Of a stretch of DNA of 64,000 nt, positions 1 to 9,957 are shown piece by piece. The first letter of the stretch is position 1. Each line of letters opens with the position of its first letter. The translations under genes and the position numbers were made by a program. The notes under the pieces are model-generated. The model was not told the DNA's origin and did not search any database. It worked only from the letters and a program-made list of their open reading frames with translations. The DNA is from Nostoc cf. commune SO-36 (lineage in GTDB: Bacteria > Cyanobacteriota > Cyanobacteriia > Cyanobacteriales > Nostocaceae), in assembly GCF_023734775.1 (NCBI RefSeq), contig NZ_AP025732.1:3788501-3852500 (forward strand), read 5' to 3'.

Positions 1-277
1 ACCCAAAATCTCTCTAATAAGGCTTTAATAATTTTACCGTCAAAGTAACAGAAAATATTGATTAAACCTTTATATGTAAAGAGTTTCAGGGCATAAAATA
101 GCAAACTAGTACAATAAAGCAGAAGGCACATCATTGATAATACACTCTTTTCAGATTTATCGAATGGTATGTTTTTTTGCGCCAAGCTGTACTAGCATAC
201 TATGTACTGAAGAACTCATTATTGTTCTCCTCTTTTATCTGCTGATTTTCGCAATAATTCTATTAGGCGAACGGAAT
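1..277. other. A+T-rich non-coding stretch at left edge
   Basis: No convincing reading frame, RNA gene or repeat is visible. It lies downstream of the Gly-rich gene transcribed leftward and probably holds its 3' untranslated region. Confidence 0.4.
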
Positions 278-1078
278 TTATCGACCACCAAATGATGGCA
301 TTCCTCCACCAAATGATGGCATTCCTTCATCACTATCACCACCTATTGATGGCATTCCTCCACTACCACCACCTATTGATGGCATTCCTCCACTACCACC
401 ACCTATTGATGGCATTCCTCCACCCATTGATGGCATTCCTCCACCACTACCCGGTTCATTGTCAAGCTTTGAGTCAACTAGCTTATCAATGGTCATCCTC
501 AAATCGAACCCGTTCGGTATTTCAGTTGTGCTAATACCATAGGTCTGGGTCTGGCTACCACCACCTGCGGATGGTCTACTACCACCAGTCAAAGGGTCGC
601 TGCCACTACCTTGGTCGCCACCGCCTGCGGATGAGCTACCACCACCTGCGGATGGTCTACTACCGCCTGCAAATGGGCTACCACCACCTGCGGATGGGCT
701 ACCACCACCAGTCAAAGGGTCGCTGCCACTACCTTGGTTGCCACCACCTGCGGATGGGTTTGATGGGTTTACACCGCCTGCGAAGATATTCCAGAAGTTG
801 TCGCCAGCGAAAGGATTGCCACCATAGGGTAAATCAGGCTGACTGCCACCGCCACCAGCACCACCAGCACCGGCACCACCGACACCACCAGCACCGCCAG
901 CGCCACCAAATGGGCTACTGCCACCGGCACCACCAGCACCACCAACACCACTAAATATATTGGTGAGGCCTTCTTTACCGAGTACTACTTCCAAGCGACC
1001 GAAGGGTGATTGGCTAATCGAATTGTTCCCATTAGGAGAGGAATTACTGCTACCACTATTACTTGAATTTTCCGCCAT
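278..1078 (-). CDS. Gly/Ser/Pro-rich low-complexity repeat protein, function unknown
   Basis: This encodes about 266 residues. I place the start at the ATG at 1078 because a GAGGA box lies about 9 nt upstream; an in-frame start at 1138 would add a Cys/Ile-rich leader without a better ribosome site. The N-terminal ~45 residues are Asn/Ser-rich and end in a more ordinary segment (FGRLEVVLGKEGLTN). The rest is GGAGGAGG runs, PSAGGGS units and GMPSIGGGSG units, with a short non-repetitive island near the middle (ISTTEIPNGFDLRMTIDKLV). No signal peptide, membrane helix or known domain is seen. Composition suggests a flexible, possibly surface or structural protein, but that is inference. It is monocistronic in A+T-rich surroundings. 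I do not recognise a family. Confidence 0.6.
   Translation of the reverse strand: MAENSSNSGSSNSSPNGNNSISQSPFGRLEVVLGKEGLTNIFSGVGGAGGAGGSSPFGGAGGAGGVGGAGAGGAGGGGSQPDLPYGGNPFAGDNFWNIFAGGVNPSNPSAGGGNQGSGSDPLTGGGSPSAGGGSPFAGGSRPSAGGGSSSAGGGDQGSGSDPLTGGSRPSAGGGSQTQTYGISTTEIPNGFDLRMTIDKLVDSKLDNEPGSGGGMPSMGGGMPSIGGGSGGMPSIGGGSGGMPSIGGDSDEGMPSFGGGMPSFGGR
331..420. repeat. 30-bp in-frame tandem repeat in the Gly-rich gene
   Basis: Three near-identical 30-bp units encode the GMPSIGGGSG repeats. The period is a multiple of three, so copy-number change alters length without changing frame. Confidence 0.8.
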
Positions 1079-1722
1079 TAGATTAATCCTCATTATTTGG
1101 ATAAAAATATTGCTAGCATTGCAACATAAAATAGACAAAACTCAAGTCTATTTAATGAATTTATCGTTAGCAAAACTAGTCAGTAGCTATTAGATTATTT
1201 GGTTATCTCTATTAAGTTTAGATAACAAAATTTTTAATCAATGCTACTTCCATCTATAATTTATACGATTTAGTTTTGAAGGACAATGAAAAATATTTTG
1301 ATATATTTATCAAACTTGTAGATATTATTAGATATCACTTAAACAGTTAACTGAAAGGTTTGTATAAAAAAATTAATTTGGGTTAAATATTATATTGCAA
1401 TGAATAATCTTTTGATAAACCTGCCTATTTTTTAGATATTTAATTAATCTTGATTTAGCCGGGGTTATATCACTTTTATCCGACGTTATACCACGAGACT
1501 TATAATAGTAAATAGCACAGTTACTGGCACCCTGCAATACTTCCATTATATTAAGTAAGCCGACGATAAAAATCAACCTATGCAACAAAGTGTAAGGTCA
1601 GGAAAGAGACTATAAGTGAATCGTTCCAAGGTTTTTATAAAAATTAACATACCTTAGTTTTATCGTGCCGACTTACTTAGCACCACTACGGAGTACGGTG
1701 AAAAAAGCTTCAGGTGCAGGAA
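1079..1722. other. A+T-rich intergenic region
   Basis: Promoter region of the Gly-rich gene followed by DNA downstream of the pentapeptide-repeat gene. A 71-codon frame on the minus strand (1373-1588) is open but has no recognisable domain and no good ribosome site; I do not call it a gene. Confidence 0.4.
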
Positions 1723-3975
1723 TTACTTCAGATAAATCAGCAAATTTAATCCTGGAATTGTGCGAGAAAGTGTCCACAAAACTAGCGTGATGTAAATTAC
1801 ACCCAAACTCCATTGATACCAAGCAAGTGCAGAGATGATCCCAGGTAGGTGTTCGTCTCGCAGGCGAATGTCGTTAAATCCTAATTTGACTAGATTGTTG
1901 AGGCTAAAATCATAGTAGTTGAGCCAGTTCCAACGGCGATCGCACAAAAGAGGCATATATCGTTCCCGAAATGTCTGATTCCTTGGTATCACTGGCAAAC
2001 GTCCAATCAACAATCGTAACTGGCGAAATGTGCCGTCTTCTGTGAAGTAAGAAACATCCATTAAATCGTGATAACGACCTTGTTGGTAAAGTCGGATTAA
2101 TAAAGCCGTTGGAACGGGGACAATAATTGTGAAAAGACACCCCAATGTCAACCAAGGTTGTTCAGTATTGCGAAAAATAGCTAGTAAACTGAAGAATTCT
2201 AAAACGCTAAAACTGACTAATATCGAAATGGTTTCGTAGGATGTGGGAATAATGGGTACGGGATGCAGCCGCCGACAGCGATCTACTAGCCAAAATAATA
2301 AGCCGAAATAAGCGATCGCTAATCCTCCTACACCAAACACTAACCAAAAATTTGTACCATAACCACTCAACAACAGCAGTATACTTAATGCCAACCAACT
2401 CCAAGCTTGTAGTAACCATCCACCGATAGAAAGGGTTTCGCCAACAATTAAGCGATCGCTCAGTTGGGTATATTTTTCTAAATCGATGTCTGCTATGGTG
2501 AGTAAATCACTGTTGTTACGAAATAATTTTATTAAACGACGCTGGGCGATCGCTTGAGCTTGAGTTGGAGAAAAACCCAGGTTAATCAAGCTGGCTACGG
2601 AAGCACTATTAATATTTGTAGCCGTCAGACGATGGCCGAACTCTATTAATCGTAGTCGTTGTTTTGTATATTCCAATTCATTCGCATCCGCAATTTGCTG
2701 TTGCTGACGGAAGTTTTGTCCCAAATTCCGTAAGATGTTTTGATTGCCTTGCAATGTAGGGATGCAAAACATCTTACCAATCTGACCGGGATTGCCTAAA
2801 ATTTTTGCTTGGTTGGAGTTAAAAGTTAAACCAGGTACGCTTAAACAAGCCTCTGTAGAAAACCTCGCATCACTAAAATCGGCTTGATTAAGTATGTTCG
2901 CACCTTGCAGATTTACCAATTGGTTAAACTCTGCTTCTCGGAAGCTCACAGCTTGCTCAAAGGTCGCTTCTGTTAACAGGAGCGACTGATTAAAATTTGC
3001 TTTAGTAAACTGCACTTGATTGGCAAAACGCACATCAGAAAAATCAGCATTTTCTTGCCATTTTACGTTACTAAATTTAGCCAATTGTTTAAAAATTGCT
3101 TGGTTAAAGTTGGCAGCCTTTTCAAAAATACTACCTTGAAAATCAGTCAATTCCTGAAATTTAGTTTTTTTAAAGTTAGCTTTTTCAAAAAATATACTAC
3201 CTTGAAAATCGCTTGGTTGCTGGAAGTTAGCACTGGTGAAACTAACGGGACGAGCAAATCTAGTTTCAGTCCAGTTTGTGGGTTGGAGAAAAGTTGCACC
3301 TTGGGCATTGACAGACTGAAGAAAAAATGTATTATAAAATTTAACTTCGCCATTAAAGCGAGTTTTTACTAGTGTCAAGACACCACGAAAGACGGCGATT
3401 TCACTGGATGGGGTTGACTCTGTTCCTAAAAGCGATCGGCAATCTTTCGACTTGGGTAAAGCATAGGCAGAGCTAGTTGCAGATATCGGCAGTGAATCCA
3501 AACAAACTAAGCGCAAACGTTCTAGTTCTTCTTGTTCAGTAGTGGTGAAAATAGGAGCGATTGCTTGGGCGTACAATGGTGTTCTTAAACCCAAATCGCT
3601 GCCCACAAAATCCCCCAAAATTAAGGCATAGCTGAGGTCTAAACCGAGAGGTTTTGCTCCTAGTTCTTTTCGCAGCAGTTGGTAAAAAGTATCACTAAAG
3701 CTGGTGTTATCTGGGCGCAAATCAATCACCATTTTCTGCAAATCTACTGTTAAATTGCCTTCGCGGAGTGTGGGTGTGCGTAGTCGTTCTTGTAATAATT
3801 CTAGGGTTAAGGGTGTGCGTTCTGGCTGTGTTTGTGCTGCCCAGGCTGGTAGGGGGAGGAGGAGTAAAACGCAAAGGAACGCTAAGGGAAGCGCAGAGGT
3901 TGGCAGAGAGAGTTTTTTGGGTATCTTTGCGTTTAACCTCTGGGTGTATTTGTGTTTAAGAGATAAGTTATGCAA
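1723..3975 (-). CDS. Secreted/membrane pentapeptide-repeat protein with HhH motif and C-terminal TM segments
   Basis: A 750-residue product with a signal-like hydrophobic segment at about residues 29-46 ending in AWA. A long run of pentapeptide-type repeats (ANF, ADF, ATF motifs) follows at about 190-380 and should form a right-handed quadrilateral beta-helix. A helix-hairpin-helix-like stretch (INSASVASLINLGFSPTQ) lies near 465-490, then four or so membrane helices at about 520-670 and a final one near the C-terminus. The frame opens with TTG at 3975, 9 nt downstream of the MDR gene stop, so the two probably share a transcript. No ATG precedes the signal segment. The DNA coding the signal peptide (about 3860-3960) resembles a dispersed genomic repeat. 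Family function is unknown; a membrane-anchored periplasmic or lumenal structural role is inferred. Confidence 0.75.
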   Translation of the reverse strand: MHNLSLKHKYTQRLNAKIPKKLSLPTSALPLAFLCVLLLLPLPAWAAQTQPERTPLTLELLQERLRTPTLREGNLTVDLQKMVIDLRPDNTSFSDTFYQLLRKELGAKPLGLDLSYALILGDFVGSDLGLRTPLYAQAIAPIFTTTEQEELERLRLVCLDSLPISATSSAYALPKSKDCRSLLGTESTPSSEIAVFRGVLTLVKTRFNGEVKFYNTFFLQSVNAQGATFLQPTNWTETRFARPVSFTSANFQQPSDFQGSIFFEKANFKKTKFQELTDFQGSIFEKAANFNQAIFKQLAKFSNVKWQENADFSDVRFANQVQFTKANFNQSLLLTEATFEQAVSFREAEFNQLVNLQGANILNQADFSDARFSTEACLSVPGLTFNSNQAKILGNPGQIGKMFCIPTLQGNQNILRNLGQNFRQQQQIADANELEYTKQRLRLIEFGHRLTATNINSASVASLINLGFSPTQAQAIAQRRLIKLFRNNSDLLTIADIDLEKYTQLSDRLIVGETLSIGGWLLQAWSWLALSILLLLSGYGTNFWLVFGVGGLAIAYFGLLFWLVDRCRRLHPVPIIPTSYETISILVSFSVLEFFSLLAIFRNTEQPWLTLGCLFTIIVPVPTALLIRLYQQGRYHDLMDVSYFTEDGTFRQLRLLIGRLPVIPRNQTFRERYMPLLCDRRWNWLNYYDFSLNNLVKLGFNDIRLRDEHLPGIISALAWYQWSLGVIYITLVLWTLSRTIPGLNLLIYLK

Positions 3976-3984
3976 GTTGTTGGA

Positions 3985-4989
3985 TCATTCGTCGCTAATC
4001 AGCAGAACAATTTTAGCCGTCACAGAACCGCTTTCAATTAGTTGGTGGGCTTTAGCTGCTTCTTGCAAAGGAAATTTGTGACTAACATGGATTTTTAATT
4101 TGCCTTGGTCGATCCAGGTGGCAGATTGTTCGAGAATTTCTGCGTGGTGCTGGAGGCTTTCTTCTAATTTTAGCAAGGCTGGTGTTAGCATTAATTCTAA
4201 ACTAATGCGGAGGTTGCGTTGTCTGGCAGTTTTCCAAACAGTGTTGGCATCTGGTTCGAGAATCGTCACAATATCGCCATACACTCGCACTGCGGGGAAG
4301 CTTTTGTGAAAGGTTTCGCCGCCTACGGTATCAAAAGCCAAGTCTACGCCTTCGCCACCAGTCCAATCTAATACTGCTTGCACAAAGTCTGTTTGTTTGT
4401 AAAAAATTACATGATCAGCACCTAGTTCTTTGACGAAATTAGCCTTTTCTTCAGAACCTACTGTGGTAGCAACAGTAGCACCTTTGAGTTTTGCCAATTG
4501 AATTGCTACATGACCAACACCACCAGCACCCGCATGGATCAAAACCCGTTCTCCTGGTTCTAATCGTCCCCGTTCATATAATGCTTCCCAAGCGGTGATT
4601 AAGACTAAAGGCGCTGCTGCTGCTTCGGCAAAGGAGATAGAGGCGGGTTTACGTGCCACAAACCGCTCATCCACAACGGTATATTCAGCATAATTTCCTT
4701 GGTGTGCGCCTAAACCACCATAGCAAAAATATACTTCATCACCTGGGCGAAAACGCTGAACGCTATCACCTACTGATTCTACGATTCCGGCACCATCGCA
4801 TCCTAAAATTGTCGGCAAGCGATCGGGGTAGAAAGTGCCTCGGCTACGAAGTTTCGTGTCAATGGGGTTAATGCCAGCTGCCACCAAACGCACTAAAAGT
4901 TCAGTATTCCCAGGAACAGCAGGGTTTGGGACTTCCTGTATTTGCAGAACTTCGGGATTGCCTGCTGCTGTCATCAAGACTGCTTTCAC
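3985..4989 (-). CDS. Zinc-less MDR family NAD(P)H:quinone oxidoreductase-like protein
   Basis: A 334-residue medium-chain dehydrogenase/reductase. The N-terminal GroES-like domain contains GxDGAGIVE, and the Rossmann domain has the nucleotide-binding AGAGGVGHVAIQLAKLKG motif at about 150-170. The usual structural-zinc cysteines of alcohol dehydrogenases are absent, which places it with the quinone-oxidoreductase/zeta-crystallin branch that reduces quinones or enoyl compounds with NADPH. The ATG start at 4989 gives a normal family length. It is the first gene of a likely two-gene unit with the pentapeptide-repeat protein 9 nt downstream; nothing in the sequence explains the pairing. The specific substrate cannot be told. 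Confidence 0.85.
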   Translation of the reverse strand: MKAVLMTAAGNPEVLQIQEVPNPAVPGNTELLVRLVAAGINPIDTKLRSRGTFYPDRLPTILGCDGAGIVESVGDSVQRFRPGDEVYFCYGGLGAHQGNYAEYTVVDERFVARKPASISFAEAAAAPLVLITAWEALYERGRLEPGERVLIHAGAGGVGHVAIQLAKLKGATVATTVGSEEKANFVKELGADHVIFYKQTDFVQAVLDWTGGEGVDLAFDTVGGETFHKSFPAVRVYGDIVTILEPDANTVWKTARQRNLRISLELMLTPALLKLEESLQHHAEILEQSATWIDQGKLKIHVSHKFPLQEAAKAHQLIESGSVTAKIVLLISDE

Positions 4990-5088
4990 AACTTTTATCC
5001 TCTTGGCTTTAGATGCACGTTTATTTGCAACTTTAGCGCAAGAAGGAAAACTGCGTAGGCGTAGCCCGTCGTAGACATCGCTCTATTT

Positions 5089-8000
5089 TTACCAAGGATT
5101 ACCAACCATTGTAAATCCAGCCCAATAATAAGGATGCATAAGTGATTGTTCGGTTTCATCAACACTGTCAGTAGGTAAAGGCAAGTTCCCCACTACTCCC
5201 AAACCTTCTACTTGTCCATTCTTGATGTAAATCTGCCCTTTCACCATAGCTATCTGAGCCTGTCTGAGAGCTTCTGCTTTAATCGGCGCTGTTCTCAAGT
5301 TCTCATAAAATTTTGTCATCAATGCTGCTGTGCCGGCATCATTAACTGACCAAAGACTAGCAACAGTAGTTTTCACTCCTGCTAGCACCGCTAAACCTGC
5401 AAATCCCAGTTCGGATTCTTCATCACCTAAAGCTGTTCTACAAGCACTCAACACCAGCATTTCAACTTCGGGTTCATTCAACCGCAACTGCCGTAATTGG
5501 TTTAAGCGTAACTTATCTTCCCACAGTTGAATATAGGAATTACTCAAAGCGCCAGTAGTAAAATCGGCATGGGTTGCCATGTGAATAATCCCAAAAGGTT
5601 GTTGACGGCGAATTGTTTTGAGATTTTCTAAGGTGGCTTGTTTGTCTAACAATAACTTGCCCTGCCACAGTTTAGACGTTAGTGTTGATAACTCAATGGG
5701 GACTGCTGGTAAAGGTTCTTGTCCTTGAGTACTTTGAGAAACCCCTAACGCTAAAATTTGAGATTTTTTAATGTCTTTGTAGAGGGTGTTAGTCAAGCTG
5801 AGACTGGGCATCAAGCCAATACTGTATTTTTCTACTAGAAATCCTTTACCATCGTGAAGGGCTGCCATTGGGGTTGAACGTAAGCCGACATCTGGTAAAA
5901 AAACCAGATTGTTGATTCCTCTAGTCTGTAAATCTGCTTCTAGTGGTGCAATAATCCAGCGATAAAGTTGTTGAGATGAACGCAAATAACCAGTGCGGCG
6001 GCGGTTTTGTGGGCTAACGATTTGGTCACGAAATTCCTTAGCTACTTCGAGAACTTTGGCTCTGGTCGTTTCTGGGATACGCTTGCGGATAGGATCGCCT
6101 TTTCCAGTTACTACCACTACTTCTAGTTGGTCGCTACCTTGTTCTGCTATGGTATTCAACTGTTTAGTAAATTTTTGATCTTTACCTAAATTTTCCTCTG
6201 GTAGAATCTCTACAGGGACAAAACTGGTGTAAATGAATGCAGGTTTCGCACCAGTAGCTTCTTCAATTTCGCGAGCAATTTCTTTGGCATCATCTAATGT
6301 TTTCGTTCTCGGAGTAGGGATGCCTAAATGGTCAGCAAAATCATCTGTGAAACTGCCTTCAGGAGTGCGATCGGGATTAATAACAGGGGGATCAGTTCTA
6401 GGATTAAGGTTAGGGGGGGGATTAGGTGGTGTAATTGTGATGCACTGGAATGTGCAGGCAGGAAGCTCAATAATTGGCGGCTCAATAACTGGCGGCTCAA
6501 TAACTGGCGGCTCAATAATTGGCGGCTCAATAACTGGCGGCTCAATAACTGGCGGGACAGTGACGTTGATTGCTACCTGTACAGGTGCAGAAGATGAAAC
6601 GACATCATTTGCACTAATAACAAAAGCATTTAGTGAGCCATTAGCATCAGTTGGAGGAGTATAAACTAAAGTTTCTGTTCCAGATAAGGTGGTAACGCCA
6701 GGTTCCACAAGAACACCATTCACAGTTAGAGTTCCGGTATTCACTGCATCAATCCGAATGGATGTGATATCTGTATCAGCATCGGTAACTTGTGCCGCTA
6801 AACTGGCAAAAGTAAAAGTTACCGACTGATTAGTTTGAGTATCAGGTAACTGAGAATTGGCAGTGAGTTGGGGGGGTATATTTACAGAATTGATTGTAAT
6901 TCCTGCTGGGGTATTTAGTGCTGTGCCACCAGTGGGAAGAACTGGAAAGCTACCCGTGGTAATGATAGAACTACCAGCATCGATCGCAGCCGTTGTGCCG
7001 TTCACGGTCAATTGACCCACTGTGAATGGATCATTGGTTCTTCCTCCGCCATGTTGAATTGCGATCGCACCGTTTTGGGTAGTTGTGCCATAACCACTAC
7101 CTACGGCAATAGTAGAAATGCTGGCTTCTCTATCTGCATTATTAATAAAACTGCCCGTTAAACTGACAGCACCAGAGCCAGAGGTACTGATTGTAACTTT
7201 ACCTCCTGTGCCTGTAGCATTGATGCCGTATCCAAAGCCATCTAAGATAATTCCCTCAGTTTTAATTGAAGTTAGTGAGATATTACTGGGTGTATTTGTA
7301 GTGTTGCTAGATGTATCGATTAGGACTGAACCAGCTGTAGCATTGCTGTTCCTGTCAGTGGAAGTAGCGCTAGTGTCAATATTTCCCAGGCTGATAGCGC
7401 CACTGCTACTTATAACACTAATATCGCCGCCTCTTGTTGTCTCATTATCTTCCCCTCTAGTGATAATATCACCACCAGTAATATTGTTTATTGCAGACAA
7501 GGTGACATTACCACCACTGCCATTAGTAGTAAATTCACCTCCCTCGTCGATAAAGAAGCTGCTAGTATTGATGATTCCCAAAGATAGGCTAGCTCCTGAA
7601 ATGCTTATATCTCTGCCATCAGTTGTGATGGTGTCAGATGTCCCCATCGTAAAAGCACCGAAACCATCACCATCTGCGTCTGCGGTAAAAGCGATCGCGC
7701 CGCCACCATCATTAACAAAATTCAAGGATACGCCATTAGCGATCGTAATATTATTAGTTGCTTCTAAAGTAACAGCAGCATTTTGACTTTCTAAAGCGTC
7801 TTTGGAAATCGTGAAAATAGCACCTGGGGAAGCATCTTGAAAAATTTCCGGCAGAAGGCTATCTTCGGGTGCGTTAGGAACATCAATGATGTTGATATCG
7901 GTCGGATCTAGCAGCAAGTTGCCAGTAATACCACTTTTGGCACTCAAGTCAGTATTGCCACGGTAAATCAGGTTTTCCTTACCCGACACTTCTACAAAAC

Positions 8001-9957
8001 CACCATTGCCGGAGTTAAGACCGCCACGAGCGGTAATATTGCCAAAAAATCCCGTTGTCTTATCACTCCAAACAATCACCCGCCCACCATTACCATTCAA
8101 ATTGCTATCGGCATTAATGACGGAGTTTGAGCCTATATAAGTCTGCTCGGCGTTGGGTAAAGTCCCCTTACCTTGGTAATCGCCGCCAATTAGCACTCTG
8201 CCGCCACCATTGTTTCCAGAGGCATTAATATTGGCATCAATCACCGCAACTCGTTTACCCAAAGCAGCTACTGTACCGCCTGTTTGACTCGATACATCCA
8301 CAATGCCCGAAACAATCGTTGTCCCTGGAGTTGCGGGAATCGTGACATTAGAGCCTGTTAGTTGCACAGTTCCATCAGGACTAGCAGTTAACCCAGTTTC
8401 AGTATTACCAACTGTGAGCAATTCTGGTAAAGATGCAATAGGGATTGTCCAGTTATTGGGTTGGTTGCTGCTAGAGGCGAGGGGCTGAATTTCTAAACTT
8501 AAAAGATTTCCTGGCTGACTGAGACGCACCCAATTTTCCCCTGGTACGGATGTGACTGTAATTTGCCCTCCCGGTGCTGAAAGTTGCCCGGTATTGACTA
8601 CATTACCGCCCAATAAATTCAACTTTTGCCCAGCACCTACTGTCAAATTTCCAGCATTGACGATCGCTCCTGGTTGGTTCGTACTAAAGGCAAATCCGTT
8701 GGGGTTTCCAACTAAGGCATTGTAGTCATTAACACCGATCGCATTGAACCAACTGCTGCCAAAACCGATGCCATTAGCTGTTGTCACCGTGAAAGCACTA
8801 GGCACATTTAAACTGGCGTTTGCTCCAAAAATAAATCCGGCTGGATTCATCAAGAAAAGGTTAGCATTGCCACCTGTCACCTGAATTAAGCCATTGATAA
8901 CCGAGGCATTCCCGCCTGTAATTCGACCAAGGATATTTTGTAACGCTGGGTTAGCTTGAAAGTTGGCGATTTGTTCTGGTGAAATTCCAAATTGTTGAAA
9001 GCTGTGGAAGAGGTTGACACCATCTCCAGAAGTTGTACCGCCAGTAATATCAAGCCGATTGCCGTTAGGTGTAACAATTGTGTTTGTTCCATCGACCGCA
9101 GGGACAATTTGTTGCGCTTGGGCTAATCCCGCACTCATGGCACTCACCAGAGGTACAATAGCTAACACTGAAGCGGCAATGCTAGACAGTAGAGGTTTTT
9201 TGCGCCGTAATAGGAAGCGACCTGCGGGTAATTCTACATCGATTTGTAACTTATTTGCTAATCCTCGCCGCCAAAGTGCTTGAGCGATCGCCTTCTGTGA
9301 GCAGAGTATTTGTTCTGTTCTTCTGGTGACAGATATGCTTTGAGAGTGAATCCGGTAGAGGTAGAGTGGCTCTTGCACTCGGCGCACTTGGGCTACTTCT
9401 GAAAGTCGCAGACATAGGTCATAATCATAGGCACAGCTAGAGAAAGATTCGTTAGCACCTCCCACCTGTTCGTAAACTGAACGGCGCATTAGGCGGAAGT
9501 GGAAAGTCATGAAGTCCACCAACAGACCTGCTTGAGAGTAAGGAATGTCACAACGATGACCGTAACTGAGAACTTTGCCTTCTTGATCAATATTTAAGTA
9601 GTCGGTGTAAACAAATCCTGCTTCTGGGTGGCGGTTGAGAACTGTAGCGGTTTGGGTAAGGGCGGTGGGGGCAAGGATATCATCGCTGTCTACTATACCG
9701 ATGTAAGTGCCACTAGTTTGGCTGATTGCTGTCTTACAACTCGCGGCAAGTCCTTGATGGTCTGCTTGGACTACTCGCACTCGTCTATCTTGTTGAGCAT
9801 AAGCGTTAGCGATCGCCACCGATCCATCTGTAGAGCCATCATCCCAAATTAATAACTCCAAGTCTTGCCATGTCTGCTTTAAGACGCTGGCGATCGCTTC
9901 TTGAAGGTAAGCCTCCCGGTTGTAATTGATGATGACAATGGAGATCAGTGGCGACAT
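5089..9957 (-). CDS. GT2 glycosyltransferase - TpsA haemagglutinin passenger - CHAT peptidase fusion
   Basis: A 1622-residue protein with four parts. Residues 1-225 are a GT2 (GT-A) glycosyltransferase, with SIVIINYNREAYLQEAI, a WDDGSTDG nucleotide-binding motif and the metal-binding DSDD at 90-93. Residues ~250-280 are a basic-then-hydrophobic signal-like segment ending AGLAQAQQ. Residues ~281-1050 are a haemagglutination-activity/TPS domain (SVINGLIQVTGG, LFLMNPAGFIFG) followed by Gly/Asn/Thr-rich beta-helix sequence. A cadherin-like segment (~1060-1160) and a PPVIE repeat linker come next. Residues ~1300-1622 are a CHAT caspase-like peptidase with catalytic His1463 (MATHAD) and Cys1506 (LSACRTALGD). 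TpsA-CHAT proteins are familiar in cyanobacteria; the in-frame GT2 is odd because it sits before the secretion signal. No ATG separates GT2 from the signal segment. The divergent neighbour is its probable TpsB transporter. Confidence 0.85.
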   Translation of the reverse strand: MSPLISIVIINYNREAYLQEAIASVLKQTWQDLELLIWDDGSTDGSVAIANAYAQQDRRVRVVQADHQGLAASCKTAISQTSGTYIGIVDSDDILAPTALTQTATVLNRHPEAGFVYTDYLNIDQEGKVLSYGHRCDIPYSQAGLLVDFMTFHFRLMRRSVYEQVGGANESFSSCAYDYDLCLRLSEVAQVRRVQEPLYLYRIHSQSISVTRRTEQILCSQKAIAQALWRRGLANKLQIDVELPAGRFLLRRKKPLLSSIAASVLAIVPLVSAMSAGLAQAQQIVPAVDGTNTIVTPNGNRLDITGGTTSGDGVNLFHSFQQFGISPEQIANFQANPALQNILGRITGGNASVINGLIQVTGGNANLFLMNPAGFIFGANASLNVPSAFTVTTANGIGFGSSWFNAIGVNDYNALVGNPNGFAFSTNQPGAIVNAGNLTVGAGQKLNLLGGNVVNTGQLSAPGGQITVTSVPGENWVRLSQPGNLLSLEIQPLASSSNQPNNWTIPIASLPELLTVGNTETGLTASPDGTVQLTGSNVTIPATPGTTIVSGIVDVSSQTGGTVAALGKRVAVIDANINASGNNGGGRVLIGGDYQGKGTLPNAEQTYIGSNSVINADSNLNGNGGRVIVWSDKTTGFFGNITARGGLNSGNGGFVEVSGKENLIYRGNTDLSAKSGITGNLLLDPTDINIIDVPNAPEDSLLPEIFQDASPGAIFTISKDALESQNAAVTLEATNNITIANGVSLNFVNDGGGAIAFTADADGDGFGAFTMGTSDTITTDGRDISISGASLSLGIINTSSFFIDEGGEFTTNGSGGNVTLSAINNITGGDIITRGEDNETTRGGDISVISSSGAISLGNIDTSATSTDRNSNATAGSVLIDTSSNTTNTPSNISLTSIKTEGIILDGFGYGINATGTGGKVTISTSGSGAVSLTGSFINNADREASISTIAVGSGYGTTTQNGAIAIQHGGGRTNDPFTVGQLTVNGTTAAIDAGSSIITTGSFPVLPTGGTALNTPAGITINSVNIPPQLTANSQLPDTQTNQSVTFTFASLAAQVTDADTDITSIRIDAVNTGTLTVNGVLVEPGVTTLSGTETLVYTPPTDANGSLNAFVISANDVVSSSAPVQVAINVTVPPVIEPPVIEPPIIEPPVIEPPVIEPPIIELPACTFQCITITPPNPPPNLNPRTDPPVINPDRTPEGSFTDDFADHLGIPTPRTKTLDDAKEIAREIEEATGAKPAFIYTSFVPVEILPEENLGKDQKFTKQLNTIAEQGSDQLEVVVVTGKGDPIRKRIPETTRAKVLEVAKEFRDQIVSPQNRRRTGYLRSSQQLYRWIIAPLEADLQTRGINNLVFLPDVGLRSTPMAALHDGKGFLVEKYSIGLMPSLSLTNTLYKDIKKSQILALGVSQSTQGQEPLPAVPIELSTLTSKLWQGKLLLDKQATLENLKTIRRQQPFGIIHMATHADFTTGALSNSYIQLWEDKLRLNQLRQLRLNEPEVEMLVLSACRTALGDEESELGFAGLAVLAGVKTTVASLWSVNDAGTAALMTKFYENLRTAPIKAEALRQAQIAMVKGQIYIKNGQVEGLGVVGNLPLPTDSVDETEQSLMHPYYWAGFTMVGNPW
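6470..6553. repeat. 15-bp tandem repeat coding a Pro-Val-Ile-Glu linker
   Basis: About six 15-bp units (CTCAATAACTGGCGG type) encode the PPVIE/PPIIE linker between the passenger and CHAT domain. The period keeps the frame. Confidence 0.85.

Noticed and set aside
1373..1588. 71-codon minus-strand frame
   Set aside because: No domain, no ribosome site, A+T-rich; chance frame.
7118..7786. Long open frame of 222 codons on the plus strand
   Set aside because: It is the antisense of the Gly/Asn/Thr-rich TpsA passenger; its Val/Leu/Pro composition is the expected shadow.
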